Positions 1-11,700 of a DNA stretch of 64,000 nucleotides are shown in pieces. Position numbers and translations under genes: made by a program. Each line of letters begins with the position of its first letter. Positions within the stretch are counted from its first letter, which is position 1. The notes below the pieces were generated by a model. It saw nothing but the letters and a program-made list of their open reading frames with translations. It did not search any database and was not told where the DNA came from. This DNA comes from Bryum argenteum. Lineage: Eukaryota; Streptophyta; Bryopsida; Bryales; Bryaceae. The stretch lies in the NCBI GenBank assembly GCA_037043015.1, contig CM073323.1, positions 26,130,758 to 26,194,757 of the forward strand, written 5' to 3'.

Positions 1-49
1 GTCATCGCATCAGAGGAGTAATTTGTTATAATCTGGAGTTCTTATGCAG

Positions 50-1084
50 GTACTTGCCGTCATTGAGAGCGACGTTTATGTTTCCTCAAAGTCTTGGTAT
101 CGCTGGTGGTAAGCCAGGGGCTTCAACTTATTTAGTAGGTGTACAAGATGATCAAGCGATGTACTTGGACCCCCATGAAACACAGCAGGTAAACATGAGA
201 GACCCTGAGTAGGATCAGGATCACTGTTTTGAATATCGAGATAGGATGTAAATGAACGAGATGTAATGGCTCATGTTGCAGATCGTCCCAGTAACGCTTG
301 AGAATTTGGAGCTGGACACCAGCTCGTATCATTGCAGGTAGCATTTCTAGCTTTCTGCAATCGTCGTTTTGTCCCTACATCCTTCTTGCTTGGACTTCCC
401 CATCTGCAGTAAGTTAAGAGCAGGCACTGGTGATTGTCGGATGTGTGTCCGTGGATAAAGTTCAACAAAATCTTGGAGATGACGAAGACTTCTCTAGTCT
501 TGCCCGTCTACTAAGTATGAATTATCTGAAACGATTATTTTGTGCAGTGCTGTACGGCGTCTCCCGCTGGACTCTATCGACCCATCACTTGCGATAGGCT
601 TCTATTGTCGGGACCGAGGTATATCACCCTAACTTCTTTTCAAACTAGACACTTTCGTCATTGCAGACACTATTGCGTTGCTTTAAGTGGAAGATAACTT
701 ACTACAATCATGCTTCTCATTACTATGTACCAGTCACTTCCTTAGAAGTTATTAGTGACAACAAAAAACTTGGCCAAGCTATGCGAACGAGTCCAGCCAC
801 ATGCATGAAGATTCACTCATTTGTTAGCAAGAAGGTAGGAAGCAGCATCCTTCACCTTGATTGTTTAGCTGGTGAAAATGACATTATGGTGGCATTGTGC
901 AACAGCCGAGTTCGATGACCTGTGCGCGCGGTCATCCCAGTTAGCCCAGCAATCGAATGGCGCGCCCATGTTCACGGTTGCCGAAAAGTCCGCTCCTCCG
1001 AAAGCAGCAGACACCACCAGCTTGGATGTGGGAGAATCCATCCCCAAAGACCCGCCATCTGAAGATGACTGGCAAATGCTTTGA
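50..1084 (+). CDS. ATG4: Cysteine protease ATG4, 3' part (autophagy)
   Basis: Four 3' exons are visible at 50-188, 282-337, 548-618 and 906-1084; upstream exons lie outside the window. Splice phases join without a break. The first exon encodes the ATG4 stretch FPQSLGIAGGKPGAS followed by YLDPHE, where the Asp and His belong to the catalytic Cys-Asp-His set of family C54. Later exons carry DSIDPSLAIGFYCRD and EFDDLC, with NGAPMFTV near the end and an acidic tail closing in DDWQML before TGA. ATG4 trims the C terminus of ATG8 to expose its glycine and later removes ATG8 from phosphatidylethanolamine, acting in the cytosol. The catalytic Cys is in the missing 5' part. A possible AATAAA poly(A) signal lies at 1378-1383. 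The family assignment is firm; the paralogue is not resolved. Confidence 0.93.
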
Positions 1085-2058
1085 TAGGATCATTGTGTGT
1101 TGCAGTTGTGTGCTGTCTTGTTGTAGTACCAGCAGTCATTCTATGTAGTTTTGGATACATACTCAGTTGCTGCATTCATGATTTTGGTGGCACTGAGCTT
1201 GAAAGGAAGGAGGTATAGACGCAGACTTTGTAATGATGTTGTATAGGATTCTTTTTCTTCTCCCTCAGCCCCCCTCATCACCTTCTCAGCATTTTGTCCA
1301 TTTCTTAGGGTGTTTCAATCAATCTCGGTTGGTGCCCAATAATTTGTACAGATCCCATCAGTGATTACTTCTTTTCAATAAATCCGCCTTTTTCTTGAAA
1401 GGACTGTCACCAAATATCACCTCGTTTTACCCAACCCCGTTCCCTTCTAACCTGTTACCTCCTCCACTGGCCTGAAAGCTTTCCTAGGTGTGTGGTAGGC
1501 TGATCTGTGCAGTCAACGCGAGCTGGAGTTTATGCACCAAATCAATTAGCTCATTATGTTTTACAGAATGCTAGAAAGTTCGTACTTTAAGTCAGTATTG
1601 TTATCGCGGCCGCACATTAATTTTGCGAATGGTGTGGCTATCTTCAGTTGAAACCGGCGGAGGAGGCCCTGAAATGAGTGCAGCATACATGCCTTCGAAG
1701 TCTACGAATCATTATGTTCGGATGGCCTCGAAGTTGACGAATTATAATGTTTGAAGGAACCTCTTGAAGGAATCCCAGACAATGAATTCTAGAGATATCC
1801 GACCAATACTGAAGAAGCGTTCGAGTATTGTAAGACAGTTTGTCAAACAGTGAAGCCATTTCCATCAATGGTCAAAAAATGCTGAAAGATATGATGATCA
1901 CATTTTCTATGCTAATCTCTTCTTGTGGCTGCCTATAAATCCTCTAACTTGAAGATAGGGTTTCAGAAATGGCCAACACTATCAATCCCCTGAAACACTA
2001 AATATGATACAATGGCCACAAGAATTCCTGGCCAGGAACATACCTCGACTGTAACAGA
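1085..2058. other. Intergenic, ATG4 3' flank
   Basis: No gene is supported here. It holds the ATG4 3' untranslated region with a possible AATAAA at 1378-1383, and an imperfect direct duplication of about 33 bp at roughly 1697-1763 (GAAGTCTACGAATCATTATG against GAAGTTGACGAATTATAATG). The short open frames are unconvincing. Confidence 0.6.
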
Positions 2059-2184
2059 ACAACGAACACTTGATAGTTGAAGCTACATGCTGATTTCGGG
2101 ACAACGAACACTTGATAGTTGAAGCTACATGCTGATTTCGGGACAACGAACACTTAATAGTTGAAGATACATGCTGATTTCGAG
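2059..2184. repeat. Three tandem copies of a 42-bp unit
   Basis: Units at 2059-2100, 2101-2142 and 2143-2184 begin ACAACGAACACTT. The first two are identical and the third differs at a few positions. The array lies about 30 bp beyond the CCDC22 stop codon, so it probably falls in that gene's 3' untranslated region. Confidence 0.9.
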
Positions 2185-2216
2185 CTGCAAGTATCACTAC
2201 ATCTGCATGGAATGAC

Positions 2217-4109
2217 TCAGGCTGGTATGAGGATGTTAGAAGCTTGCACACGAGCAAGGCGTCTCTCGAGAGCGTGAGTTTCAATAGCAACAGCGTCCAA
2301 GTCTTTTTGTACACTCTGCACATCAAGAGAGGATTTCTGGAGCTCCTCAAGCTGAGCTTGCAATTCAGCGATCTCCCTCCCAGTCTTGTCCATCTCGAGC
2401 ACTTTATCTACAATGTCTGCAAACGTCTCGTGGATGGTGGTTAACTGCCTGTACGATTGCCGACACACGGGATCCTTCTTCGCATCTCGAAACACAAGCT
2501 CATCAACGAGTGCATACGTCCTCCGTAGCCGATCATTTGTAGCATTGCTATCTCGTTGCAAAACTCGCGTGTCAGTGATGATCTTGGCAATGTCTGTCTC
2601 CTGCTTTTGACTGTTCTTGACAAGCTCAGTGATGCGGTGCACATACGAAGCCCTTTTGGGTCGGGAGGAAATTTCATTCAGATCGGTCTCCAGCGTCCAC
2701 GCTTGCTGCTCTCGAATGCGCAGCTTATCAGTGGAGTTTAGCAGTTGCTGTTGAAGCTCTTTCAGCTTTGAGGCCTTCGAAGCGAGTTCTCCTTCCGAGG
2801 AGAGCCTCTCTCGTTCCAAGGAGGCTTTCTTCTCCTCTAATGGCTGCCGAACTGCTTCCCATTCCGCTTGCAAGGATGCCATGTGCTCCTCCCCCTGCGC
2901 AAGCTCTTCTTGAAGCTCGGAAATAGCATTCGGGTTTGACGGATCTAAACCTAATTGCACTGCTTCTCGCAGCACCGCCATCTCCCCTTCCAGTTGCCGA
3001 ATTTCCTGCTCTTTTGATTCGTGCTGGTATTTGAGAAGCGAAAGCCCGCCCTCCATGGCTTGCGCTTCTGCTTCCATTCTATCTGCCTGGGCTTGAAGCT
3101 CCCTGACCTGCTCTTGCAACAAAGCTTCAGCAGCTTCGCTGCCCTCTCCTTCAACCTCAGCATCCTGACCAACATCACATGAGTATTAGGGTAACTAAAC
3201 CTCGAAGAGACAGCACAACGGATGTGAATTGATCACTCAAAATGTCCTTGCAGCAATCGAAGGCATGGATGTTCAAAAACAAGTTACATTGTGATTCTCT
3301 AATGGTGACATCAAGGGAAGTGATTTGATTACCTTGGTGCTGTCGAAGAGATGAAGGTCATCAGAAACGGCTGCAGATAATTGATCAGGCAGAAACTCGC
3401 CACGGCTTGTTATAATAACATCGCCACTTGAAGCAGAAGCGGCATTATCAGAGCTTGCAACCCTAATTGTGGCATTCTTCGCATTGAGCTCAAGCAAAGA
3501 CGGCATAAGCGAGTGGCGCGGCTTGGCTTGCAAGGTGACGAGCGTGGGCTTCACAACGGGAGCTCCATCGACCGTTTTCACGACAGAAGTCCGGAGCACG
3601 CACGTCTGGAACCGTGAGAGCTCCTTCAAGCCGCTCTCAGCTCTGTGAGAGTCGCCGTGCGCTTTGGTCAGTGCGTCCACTACCAAGCGCGTCGGCGTGC
3701 TGCTGCCCACACTCCTCCTCAAGGTTCGCGACTTACGAATTTTCGAAGAGCTTTGTGGTGTAGACGGGGACGAGGACGAGGACGAGAGCTTGTCGAGGAG
3801 GAAGCGCAGCAATTTGTGAGTGTCTTTCGGGGAGGGATAGAGGAATTGATGAAAGCTAAGATCACCTCGGTAACCTAATAGTTTCACCGCGCCTGCTAAA
3901 TCCGTGCATACACGAAAACGCTCGGCTGTGCCTGCAGGAAGCTTTGTTGGAATGGATCCGACATTTCGGAGCAGGATGTTCACAGCTTGCGCGCAGATTG
4001 TGACGAGCGCACTCGAACTGATCACCTCGTTGCCTGCTTTCGCTTCTTCCGGCACTTCGATCCCAGCTTGTTGCAGCGCCACCAACACAATCTGCTGCGC
4101 GTCGTCCAT
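2217..4109 (-). CDS. CCDC22: CCDC22-like subunit of the CCC endosomal sorting complex
   Basis: Two exons, 4109-3333 and 3164-2217, are joined by a GT-AG intron (donor GTAATC) and give about 574 residues; human CCDC22 is about 627. Residues 1-115 form the calponin-homology-like N-terminal domain (start MDDAQQIVLVALQQAG, later GYRGDLSFHQFLYPS). A Ser-rich linker follows, then a long coiled coil from about 260. The C terminus holds the family block around ASYVHRITELVKNS and LVDELVFRDAKKD, the most diagnostic part. In animals CCDC22 pairs with CCDC93 and COMMD proteins to recycle membrane proteins with retriever and WASH; the same role here is inferred. The gene is divergent from the ERMP1-like gene, with about 1.55 kb between their starts. 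Confidence 0.9.
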
Positions 4110-5659
4110 CGTCGAACGTGATCAAGCTTTTACGATTACAATCTCACGCTGTTTCCTGTGCTCGCCATTTGAATTCACCTCGAAAACACCGATCGGTCGA
4201 TGAAGCACGCTTATCATTCTAGCTACCGACGCCGTTGACGGACTCCCCTTTCCTTCTTGGTCTCCTTTCCCGGTTACTTTTCCTTTTCTTTCCTTTACCT
4301 TTATTAGAAGAAGAGAAACTCCAACCTATTTATAGGTCGGCGTGAATAGAGTTTTGGTTCGACCTATCATTGGATGTATGTCTGGAGGTCATTACACCAA
4401 TGGCAAGACTACTAACCCTCTCGGGGTGAACACTATGGTAGTTCCTACCTAGCCACTAGTGCCTTAGAGATACCCGACATGGAATTCCTCAAAGGGCTTT
4501 GAGGTACCCATACAAAGAGGTCCAAGAACCCCCCACCACCTTTATCATCACCTTCTCCTCCGCTTTGCTTTTGCGCATGGGTGCCCAAAGTCGAGATGCC
4601 AAAACAACCTCCAAATATTCTTCTGGAGATCAGGTTTTGTAAAAAAAAAAAAAATCGAGGATTCTAATTGTGAATCCTTGTTTAAAACTACCCAATAAGT
4701 TTACATGTCAAATTTCCTCAACTTGACCATATTGATCTTATATTATATTCATTGGTTTGAATAAAAACTTCCGAAATAAGACTGTTTGTGAGTCGTGAGT
4801 TAATATTCCTCTCAATATGGATAGCCATTCTTTAACAGTTGAACAATTCAGATGATTTTTAGAATTTGTGGATCAATAAATATTTTGATAGTAAGTTACG
4901 TAGTGAAATGGAGTGAACGCAAGGGGCTTGGGCTTTTAAGGGGCTGAGGCGAAGTGTGCAAGGCCAGACCTGCACCTAAGAAACCGCTTCCGACATCCAA
5001 ACGTCAAGCCCCGTCATCAAGTCTTCTACCAACTCGACTTTTTAGTCATAAATTCACCTACGTGGCAATTCCCGAGGATGCATTTGACGGAGAAAGGCAA
5101 GCGGCTCCTTCCTCCATCGCTCGATTGCTTGTCTCGTTCTTGTCGAGGAGGTTGGATTGATTGAAGCAGAGGAAGGGGGAAGCCAAATTTGGGTGGAGAG
5201 CAATGGAGTTTTCTCAATTCGTGTTTGGCTGGGGTTTTTGGGTAGCCTGATGAAGACATGCACATCGATTATGCCGACTCTTCTTCTGGTACGTGCTAAT
5301 CCAAATGATGAGCTTTGCTAGCGCCAGTTTGATTTTCCGAGGTCTTTGCCAGGTTGCTGCATCCGAAATTCTAGGTTGTGAGTTTTATGCTAGCTTAGTT
5401 TGATCGCTTTGGCATTTAGGTTTCTGCAAGCCTGTGGTATTGGAGATTTCTTATCTGTCAGCTTGAGTTTGTAGAATTTAGGTTGTGAATTTCGATGGAC
5501 GGTTTTTAAGTGTTGTACGATTGCTTATTGCTTTGGCAGGGTTGTGGCATCAGGTATGTCAGGAGACAATGGCTTGCTGGACGCGTGACTTGCGAATATC
5601 GCAACCTTCTTAATTGACATTTAGAAGGTTGGCGCGAGCTCTTAGTGTTTTTCTAGGTC
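4110..5659. other. Divergent promoter region
   Basis: This stretch separates CCDC22 (-) from the ERMP1-like gene (+). It contains a worn SINE copy (4313-4541), an A-run at about 4640 and AT-rich sequence. From about 5160 it probably includes the leader of the ERMP1-like gene. No coding region is supported. Confidence 0.6.
4313..4541 (-). mobile_element. Diverged, 5'-truncated tRNA-derived SINE
   Basis: Read on the minus strand this matches the full-length SINE at 42211-42580. It shares the 3' end (GAAACTCC, GGCGTGAAT on the plus strand), a middle part, and the block GGGCTTTGAGGTACCCATAC. Homology stops before the promoter boxes, so it is 5'-truncated, and it is the most diverged of the four copies. 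No target duplication was recognised. Confidence 0.8.
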
Positions 5660-8422
5660 ATGTCTTCTGCTGGCAAGATGTTGAGGAAGAAAAATTCTAA
5701 GCCTGTGGAGTCCGGTCTGAAGGCTTTAGATGACAGCGGAGAAGAAACAGCGATCAATCAGAATCTATCATCAGGGGTTGATGGCGATGACGAGAAGAAG
5801 AAGAAGAATTTTGTTCCAGCTGCGGTGAAGTATCCGAGGAAGGACGCGGTGACGCTCAGCCTGGGAGGACTCCTCGTGCTCACGCTGTTTTACGCGCCGT
5901 TGATTTGGCAAGCGCGGCGGTATATGTACCAGAAGCATGTCGTGCCGCTGCCGGAGTCGGCACCGCTGGACAAATTTTCGCAGGAAAGAGCTATGAATCA
6001 CATTCGAGCACTCGCGGTCGAGATAACAGGGCGGCAGGAATCAACTTCCGGACTTGCGCAGTCGTTCACTTATGTGTACGGCGTGATAAATGAGCTGAAA
6101 GCGCGAGCGAGCTCGGATCTTAACATTGAGATCGACGACTCCCTCGTGGATGGCTCTTTTAATCTCCGAGAGTTTCTTGGGCACCCCTTGACGAATGCAT
6201 ATCAAAATCATCGAAATCTGGCAGTGCGGATTGCGAAGAAAGAAGCTGAGGAAGGGGAGGCAAGCGTGCTTGTGAATGGGCATCTGGATGGACCTTTGGG
6301 GTCGCCTGGAGCAGCCGATTGCGCGTCGTGCGTGGCGAGCATGCTGGAGGTCATGAGGTATATTGTGGATACAAACTGGCTCCCTCCTGCTCCTCTGGTG
6401 TTCCTATTCAACGGCGCGGAGGAAGTCTTTTGCCTGGGCGCACATGGATTCATCACTGCTCATCGGTGGAAAGACTCTCTCGGCGCAGTCATCAATATTG
6501 AAGCTTCGGGTGCCAGTGGCCCGGACCTTGTGGTGCAGTCCGGCCCTGGGACATGGCCTGCCAGGGTTTACGCCGAGAGTGCGGTGCATCCCATGGCCAA
6601 CACCGTGGCGCAAGATGTCATGCCTCTCATCCCTGGCGACACCGACTATCGGTTTTTCACCAAGGATTTCGGTGACCTTCCTGGCCTGGACATCATCTTT
6701 GTCCTCGAGGGCTATGTTTACCACACTGCTTACGATACAGCGGACCGTGTTTCCCGTGAGAGCTTGCAAGCGCGAGGTGACAATCTCATCGCGTTGCTGG
6801 AAGGTTTCACTACTGCACCAGAGCTCAAGAACTCGTCATCGAGAGCTTTACATCCCAATTCGTTGGAGAAGCGGCCCATCTTCTTCGACCTTTATGGAAT
6901 TTTCATGATCAGCTACTCGCAATCTGTGGCACTGGCGCTCCATGCGTTGCCCTTGGTGTACGTGTTTCTAGTCCCCGTGATGGGCTCGACGGCTGCAGGC
7001 GCACCGGCAACTGTAGCGGCTCGCATGAGGGCCATAATGAAGGGCGCTGGTCTGCACTTTGCTGGAGGGGTGCTGAGCTTTATCTTGCCCATAGCGCTAG
7101 CTATCCTCCGCCTGACGGTCTCAAAAGCGGCGATGACATGGTTTGCGCATCCGTGGATATCGTATTTCATGTTCGTGCCGGTGTGTGTGGTGGGGTTTCT
7201 GATTCCGAGAGCGGGACTCTACGACAAGGCCATGTCGGAGCAGCAGGAGAATGAACTGGACTGGAGTGCTCATTGGGGAGGGGTGACGCTAAACGCGGCG
7301 TTGGCCGTCTTGTACTGGTGCCTTGGAATCAGCATAGGCTACATGAACTTCTTTTGGGCCTCCATGATGATCCCCGCGCTTTGGATCATGAGGTTCTGCC
7401 AGAAACAGTTCGGGAAGAATTCGCTGTTGGCCATCGCTGGGTACATCTTGCCTGGCGTGTTGCCCGCGGGTTACATGTGCTACTACTCAGGAATCACGCT
7501 CCAGCTGGTCACGGAGAAGATGGGAATGAATGGCACCTTCCCTCCAGCAATCTCATTCTACGTTTCGGATGTGATCCTGGCTGTGGTATTCGGAATCTTC
7601 GCTGGCGCTACTGTGGGTCCATTGCTTCCCGTTCTCGCCAGATGGATCGGCCGGCCGCCGGCGATTCGCTTCCTCTTCTACGTGAGCATATGCTCGGCGT
7701 GTCTTTCATCTCTGCTGTTCCCGTACTCCTTCGACGCGCCGAAACGGGTCGTCTTAACGCACGCGTATCAGACGAATGGCGCTAGTGAAGTGCTGGAATC
7801 CGGGTACACTTTCGCCACCATCGACCCCAATCCCATGGAGTTTGTGTGGCGGCATTCACCTGGAGCGGTTCGTGCTCTCCACATCAATCCTCGTGATGCA
7901 AGCTTGTCATCACCCAACCCGAATGCGCTTCTCGCTTTGTACCCGATCTCCACCCTCTTGACCTTGTCCCCGGAGATTCCAACTCCTCAAGCTGCACCTT
8001 TGGCGACACCTTTGCCATTTATTGTTATCAGCCAAGACCCTGAGCTTGTAAGTCAAGTACAGACAGAGAATCGACGCCGCGTTCACCTGGAGGTTCACAT
8101 GGGAGCATTGGACCAGGTCTGGGCTACAGTCATGAACATCACAGGCCGGCTTACAAGCTGGTCCATAGTGGATGGGGAGTTGCCACGTCCAGACACAGTA
8201 GATGATAATGGCGTTCCCTCGTACATTTGTCGTCTATCTGGTAAGCCTCAAGGAGGCATTTGGCGCTTGTGGATCGAGGCTGAAGGCCTGGAGAAGTTGA
8301 GTCTAAAGCTTGCGGTGCTAGACCAGGGCATGGATGAGAAGACAGCCCAGCTTTCTAGAAGCTTTCCTCCATGGGTGGCTATAGTGGCTGGCTCGACATA
8401 TATCTCAACTTACTCCGTGTAG
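5660..8422 (+). CDS. ERMP1-like M28 zinc metallopeptidase, ER membrane
   Basis: A single uninterrupted 920-codon exon. A lysine-rich cytosolic N terminus precedes a membrane segment at about 66-83. The M28 peptidase domain follows, with likely zinc ligands in HLDG (about 208-210), Asp in GAAD (about 220), the Glu pair in NGAEE (about 254-255) and His in YHTAYDT (about 355). From about 400 to 680 there are several hydrophobic membrane spans, and a lumenal C-terminal domain completes the ERMP1/Fxna layout. All expected metal ligands appear present. Family members are ER-resident aminopeptidase-like proteins; the substrate is unknown. The start has a run of sense codons to the first membrane span and no competing upstream ATG was seen. 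Absence of introns is notable beside multi-exon neighbours. Confidence 0.9.
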   Translation: MSSAGKMLRKKNSKPVESGLKALDDSGEETAINQNLSSGVDGDDEKKKKNFVPAAVKYPRKDAVTLSLGGLLVLTLFYAPLIWQARRYMYQKHVVPLPESAPLDKFSQERAMNHIRALAVEITGRQESTSGLAQSFTYVYGVINELKARASSDLNIEIDDSLVDGSFNLREFLGHPLTNAYQNHRNLAVRIAKKEAEEGEASVLVNGHLDGPLGSPGAADCASCVASMLEVMRYIVDTNWLPPAPLVFLFNGAEEVFCLGAHGFITAHRWKDSLGAVINIEASGASGPDLVVQSGPGTWPARVYAESAVHPMANTVAQDVMPLIPGDTDYRFFTKDFGDLPGLDIIFVLEGYVYHTAYDTADRVSRESLQARGDNLIALLEGFTTAPELKNSSSRALHPNSLEKRPIFFDLYGIFMISYSQSVALALHALPLVYVFLVPVMGSTAAGAPATVAARMRAIMKGAGLHFAGGVLSFILPIALAILRLTVSKAAMTWFAHPWISYFMFVPVCVVGFLIPRAGLYDKAMSEQQENELDWSAHWGGVTLNAALAVLYWCLGISIGYMNFFWASMMIPALWIMRFCQKQFGKNSLLAIAGYILPGVLPAGYMCYYSGITLQLVTEKMGMNGTFPPAISFYVSDVILAVVFGIFAGATVGPLLPVLARWIGRPPAIRFLFYVSICSACLSSLLFPYSFDAPKRVVLTHAYQTNGASEVLESGYTFATIDPNPMEFVWRHSPGAVRALHINPRDASLSSPNPNALLALYPISTLLTLSPEIPTPQAAPLATPLPFIVISQDPELVSQVQTENRRRVHLEVHMGALDQVWATVMNITGRLTSWSIVDGELPRPDTVDDNGVPSYICRLSGKPQGGIWRLWIEAEGLEKLSLKLAVLDQGMDEKTAQLSRSFPPWVAIVAGSTYISTYSV

Positions 8423-8791
8423 GCTGTACGTTATGGATTACTGTACCTCTTTATCGGGTTAGCGAACATCTTCCCAGATGATTTTTAGGTCAGATTCATT
8501 CACTTATATGCTCTTATTTTTGAGGTCGACCACCATAGACGTAGGTCTGCAGCAACATTTTTTTCGCCCTTGAAACATTTTACGGTTGATACCGTTCTCA
8601 TTCGATACTGATGTTTGACAGAAGGAGTAATAAAAATACTACGCAGAGGCCATTTTCTCATGTTGTGATTGAGTGTGGTGTGGCAGACACTGTTCTGCAT
8701 GCATGTACAGGTGGTAGCAAGCAACGTTGGTATAGCACTTCAATTTTATTCAGCAGTTTGTGTATGAAATGGTGTCAATCGTTACACAGTA
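8423..8791. other. Convergent 3' flanks
   Basis: This gap lies between the ERMP1-like stop and the ABCG stop, which point toward each other. An AATAAA-type signal at about 8629 could serve the plus-strand gene. Nothing else is seen. Confidence 0.6.
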
Positions 8792-11700
8792 TCATATTCT
8801 GTGTAGAAATGTGTAAGACAAGACACGGTATCCGAAGGCCATGAGAAGCAGCACCCAAGCATCCTGTACTCCTGAGTTTAGCTTCAAGTCATGCAGAGCC
8901 GGAGACGACGCAATGGACTCACACTCTGTTGCGCAGCTGTACGTTTGGTCTGGCGAGTATTGTATCTTCTGGAGAAGGTGGAAGCTGTAGTATACAAACG
9001 ACAGGTACTTCACCCATCTCATGAACGGCGGCATCTTCTGCAAGCGGCCATCATTCCAGTCGGTGAGTTCACATCCCTCAATGTAAATTGTGCATACGGT
9101 CTAGAATCATTTCTAACAAGAACTGCCAACAGCTTGTGCTCGTCTGCTATCTCCGAAATCCTTCGAATCCAAAGATTGAAATCGTTGGTTCTCAGCCAAT
9201 TTGTTGTTGTGATTGTCTATCCCAATGATTAGGGTGGGTGACCTACTGTTTTGCAGGCGTTCATTGTCATTCATCCAATCCTAAAATTGTAGAGTTTAGA
9301 GTAATACTTGAACGTAGTATCCTCCAGCAAGGAGGAACACAAGGAGGAAGAGCGAGGCTACTACTCCTGCCGATTTCAAGCTCAATGTCGCCGCTCCAAA
9401 CATCTCCCCAAAGCCCTGTGTAGGCAAGATTGTCAACAACTGAAAAGTCTTCCAAGGTTGAGGGCTGGACTCTAATATCAGTCATCATTGTGAGGATTTT
9501 GTGCACAAGCTTGACCGCAAGTTATATGCGCATCTGCAGGTGGCTCACATTCGTTTCCTTGGGCCTGCCTCTGCTTCTGATTGTATGTCTAGCAATTGCT
9601 ACAACATTGATAGCTATAGCCAAGTTGTCTATCACTTCAAAAGGGTTCGAAATAGGCTGAGTTTGTAGGACATGCCTGGCCCGTGATGCCGATGAGGAAC
9701 ATAGCAAGGAGGGTGAGGAGAAAAGCCTCGAGGCTTCGTCGCAGACCCGTCATGAAGTAGACAATGAGTAAGAATATAGTAGGGTAGACGAGCTCAGCGA
9801 GACCATCAGAGATTGTACTGCTCAAGTAATAAGCACTCAATCTGTACATGTCGGCAGCTCTCTCCTTGACCAGGTACGGCCTTTCCAAGGGGAACGTCAT
9901 CAGGGTGGTCCACATGGAGAATGTGGTCCAGAAAATGCAGATGTAAAAGAGCAAGCCCTGTTGATCTTGAATGCTGGCATTTGTGTCGAGCTTCCCTTGC
10001 CACCACAGGAGACCCAGTAGCAACGCCACCCCTATTGCCTGCATTGCGTTAGATTCAATGTTATTACATAAAGCCCGGAGAACTGTTTTCTGACGAAAAG
10101 AAGTTGCGGGTGTTCGACCTGTACGAATTTCAGGGCGCTGAAGTAGTCCTTGCGACGCTCAGTCCATGTGCGTTTGAAGAGAATGAGGAACTGTCTTCCC
10201 CAGGACGATGTCCACACCTTCTTCCCTCGAGTTGCTCGACCTACGTCTTTCGATACTCCTGGCAGCTTGTGCATCGACTGTTTCTCCAATGGCTCCACTA
10301 AGGCCCTGTAACTCCTTCTCAGGTACTGATTCATCCCACATCAAATTGCCATTTATTGGATGTCATGAACATGTTCAAGTTGAACAAACTTCGGCTACCA
10401 CAATGCTTCGAGATCTGACCTCGAGAATGCGCTCACGCTGAGAGTCTGGTTCCTCAATTTGGAGCTTCAAGATTTGCGGGTTGATTGTTTGACCACTGTC
10501 GAGATCTTCTGGCAGCGTGATGTCGCTTGTTACACCAGTGGCCAAGTCGAGAAGAAACTCAGCGGGGTTCATTGCAAGCTGAGGTGCGATGCTGAGAGAG
10601 TCGAAGTACTCCATGGCTTCTCGGGCATACCCAGAGTAGAGAGGATAGCCTTCCGAAAGCAGCACGAGCTTGTCGAACATGTGGAACATGCGGCTCGATG
10701 GCTGGTGTATCGTTGTCACTATCACCCTGCCAGCCTGCACCACGCATTTGATCATGAGCCTCATGCTTTTACAGACTTTCTTTTTCACCATTATTGTGAA
10801 ATCTCTAGTGTACCTGGGCGTTACTTCGAAGCACATGAAGTATTTTGAGCGCAGTTGTGGAGTCGAGGCCGGAGGTGGGCTCGTCGAGGAAGAGTAGAGA
10901 AGGGTCGACGAGAATCTCATAGCCAATGCTGGTCCGTTTTCTCTCCCCTCCTGAAACACCTCGTACTAGTGGTCCTCCTATGCTTGTGTTACGACATCTG
11001 ATGTAAAAGAACAGTTAGTAATGAATGGATATGGCTGAGTTCTTTACAGCTGACAGGTACCTTTCAAGGCCAAGCTCTTGCAGCACATCGTCAGCTCGCT
11101 GGATTTTCTGCGCCTGGCTCATGGAGTTGGGCAGTCTCAAGAGAGCAGCAAACACCAAAGACTCCCTCACGGTGAGCGTTGGAAACAGCACATCGTCTTG
11201 CATCACAAAGCCCATCCTGCACATTTTTGCAAAACTCATGATGTCATGCAGAAAACGGGTGTTGATGTGTTGGTATGGTCTCTAACCTTACCTTCTCTTG
11301 AGAGCGTTCGAATAAGGCCGACCGTTGTATGTAACGCAGCCTGCCATGTTCTTGTGATGAAGATTCAAGCGCCCGCCCAGAATGTTGAGCAGCGTGGTCT
11401 TGCCACTCCCACTGGCGCCCATGAGGGCTAGCATCTCCCCTGGCGCCACCGACGCCGTGATGCCCTTGAGAATGCATTTCTCCTCGAGGCTACACTGGCG
11501 CACTTTGCTCACGGACTGCACCAGGTGACCCCTCCACGATTGCACTACTGGTTTCAGCTCCACTTTGTAGCTAACATCCTCAAACTGTACACACACAATG
11601 TATGAGCTTAGTCCAAATTTATATTGCTTGCGGAACTGAACTCAATACATCTATTTTTGCTACTAAAATCACGTAAAATGAGCCTCTTGCCTGTAAGATG

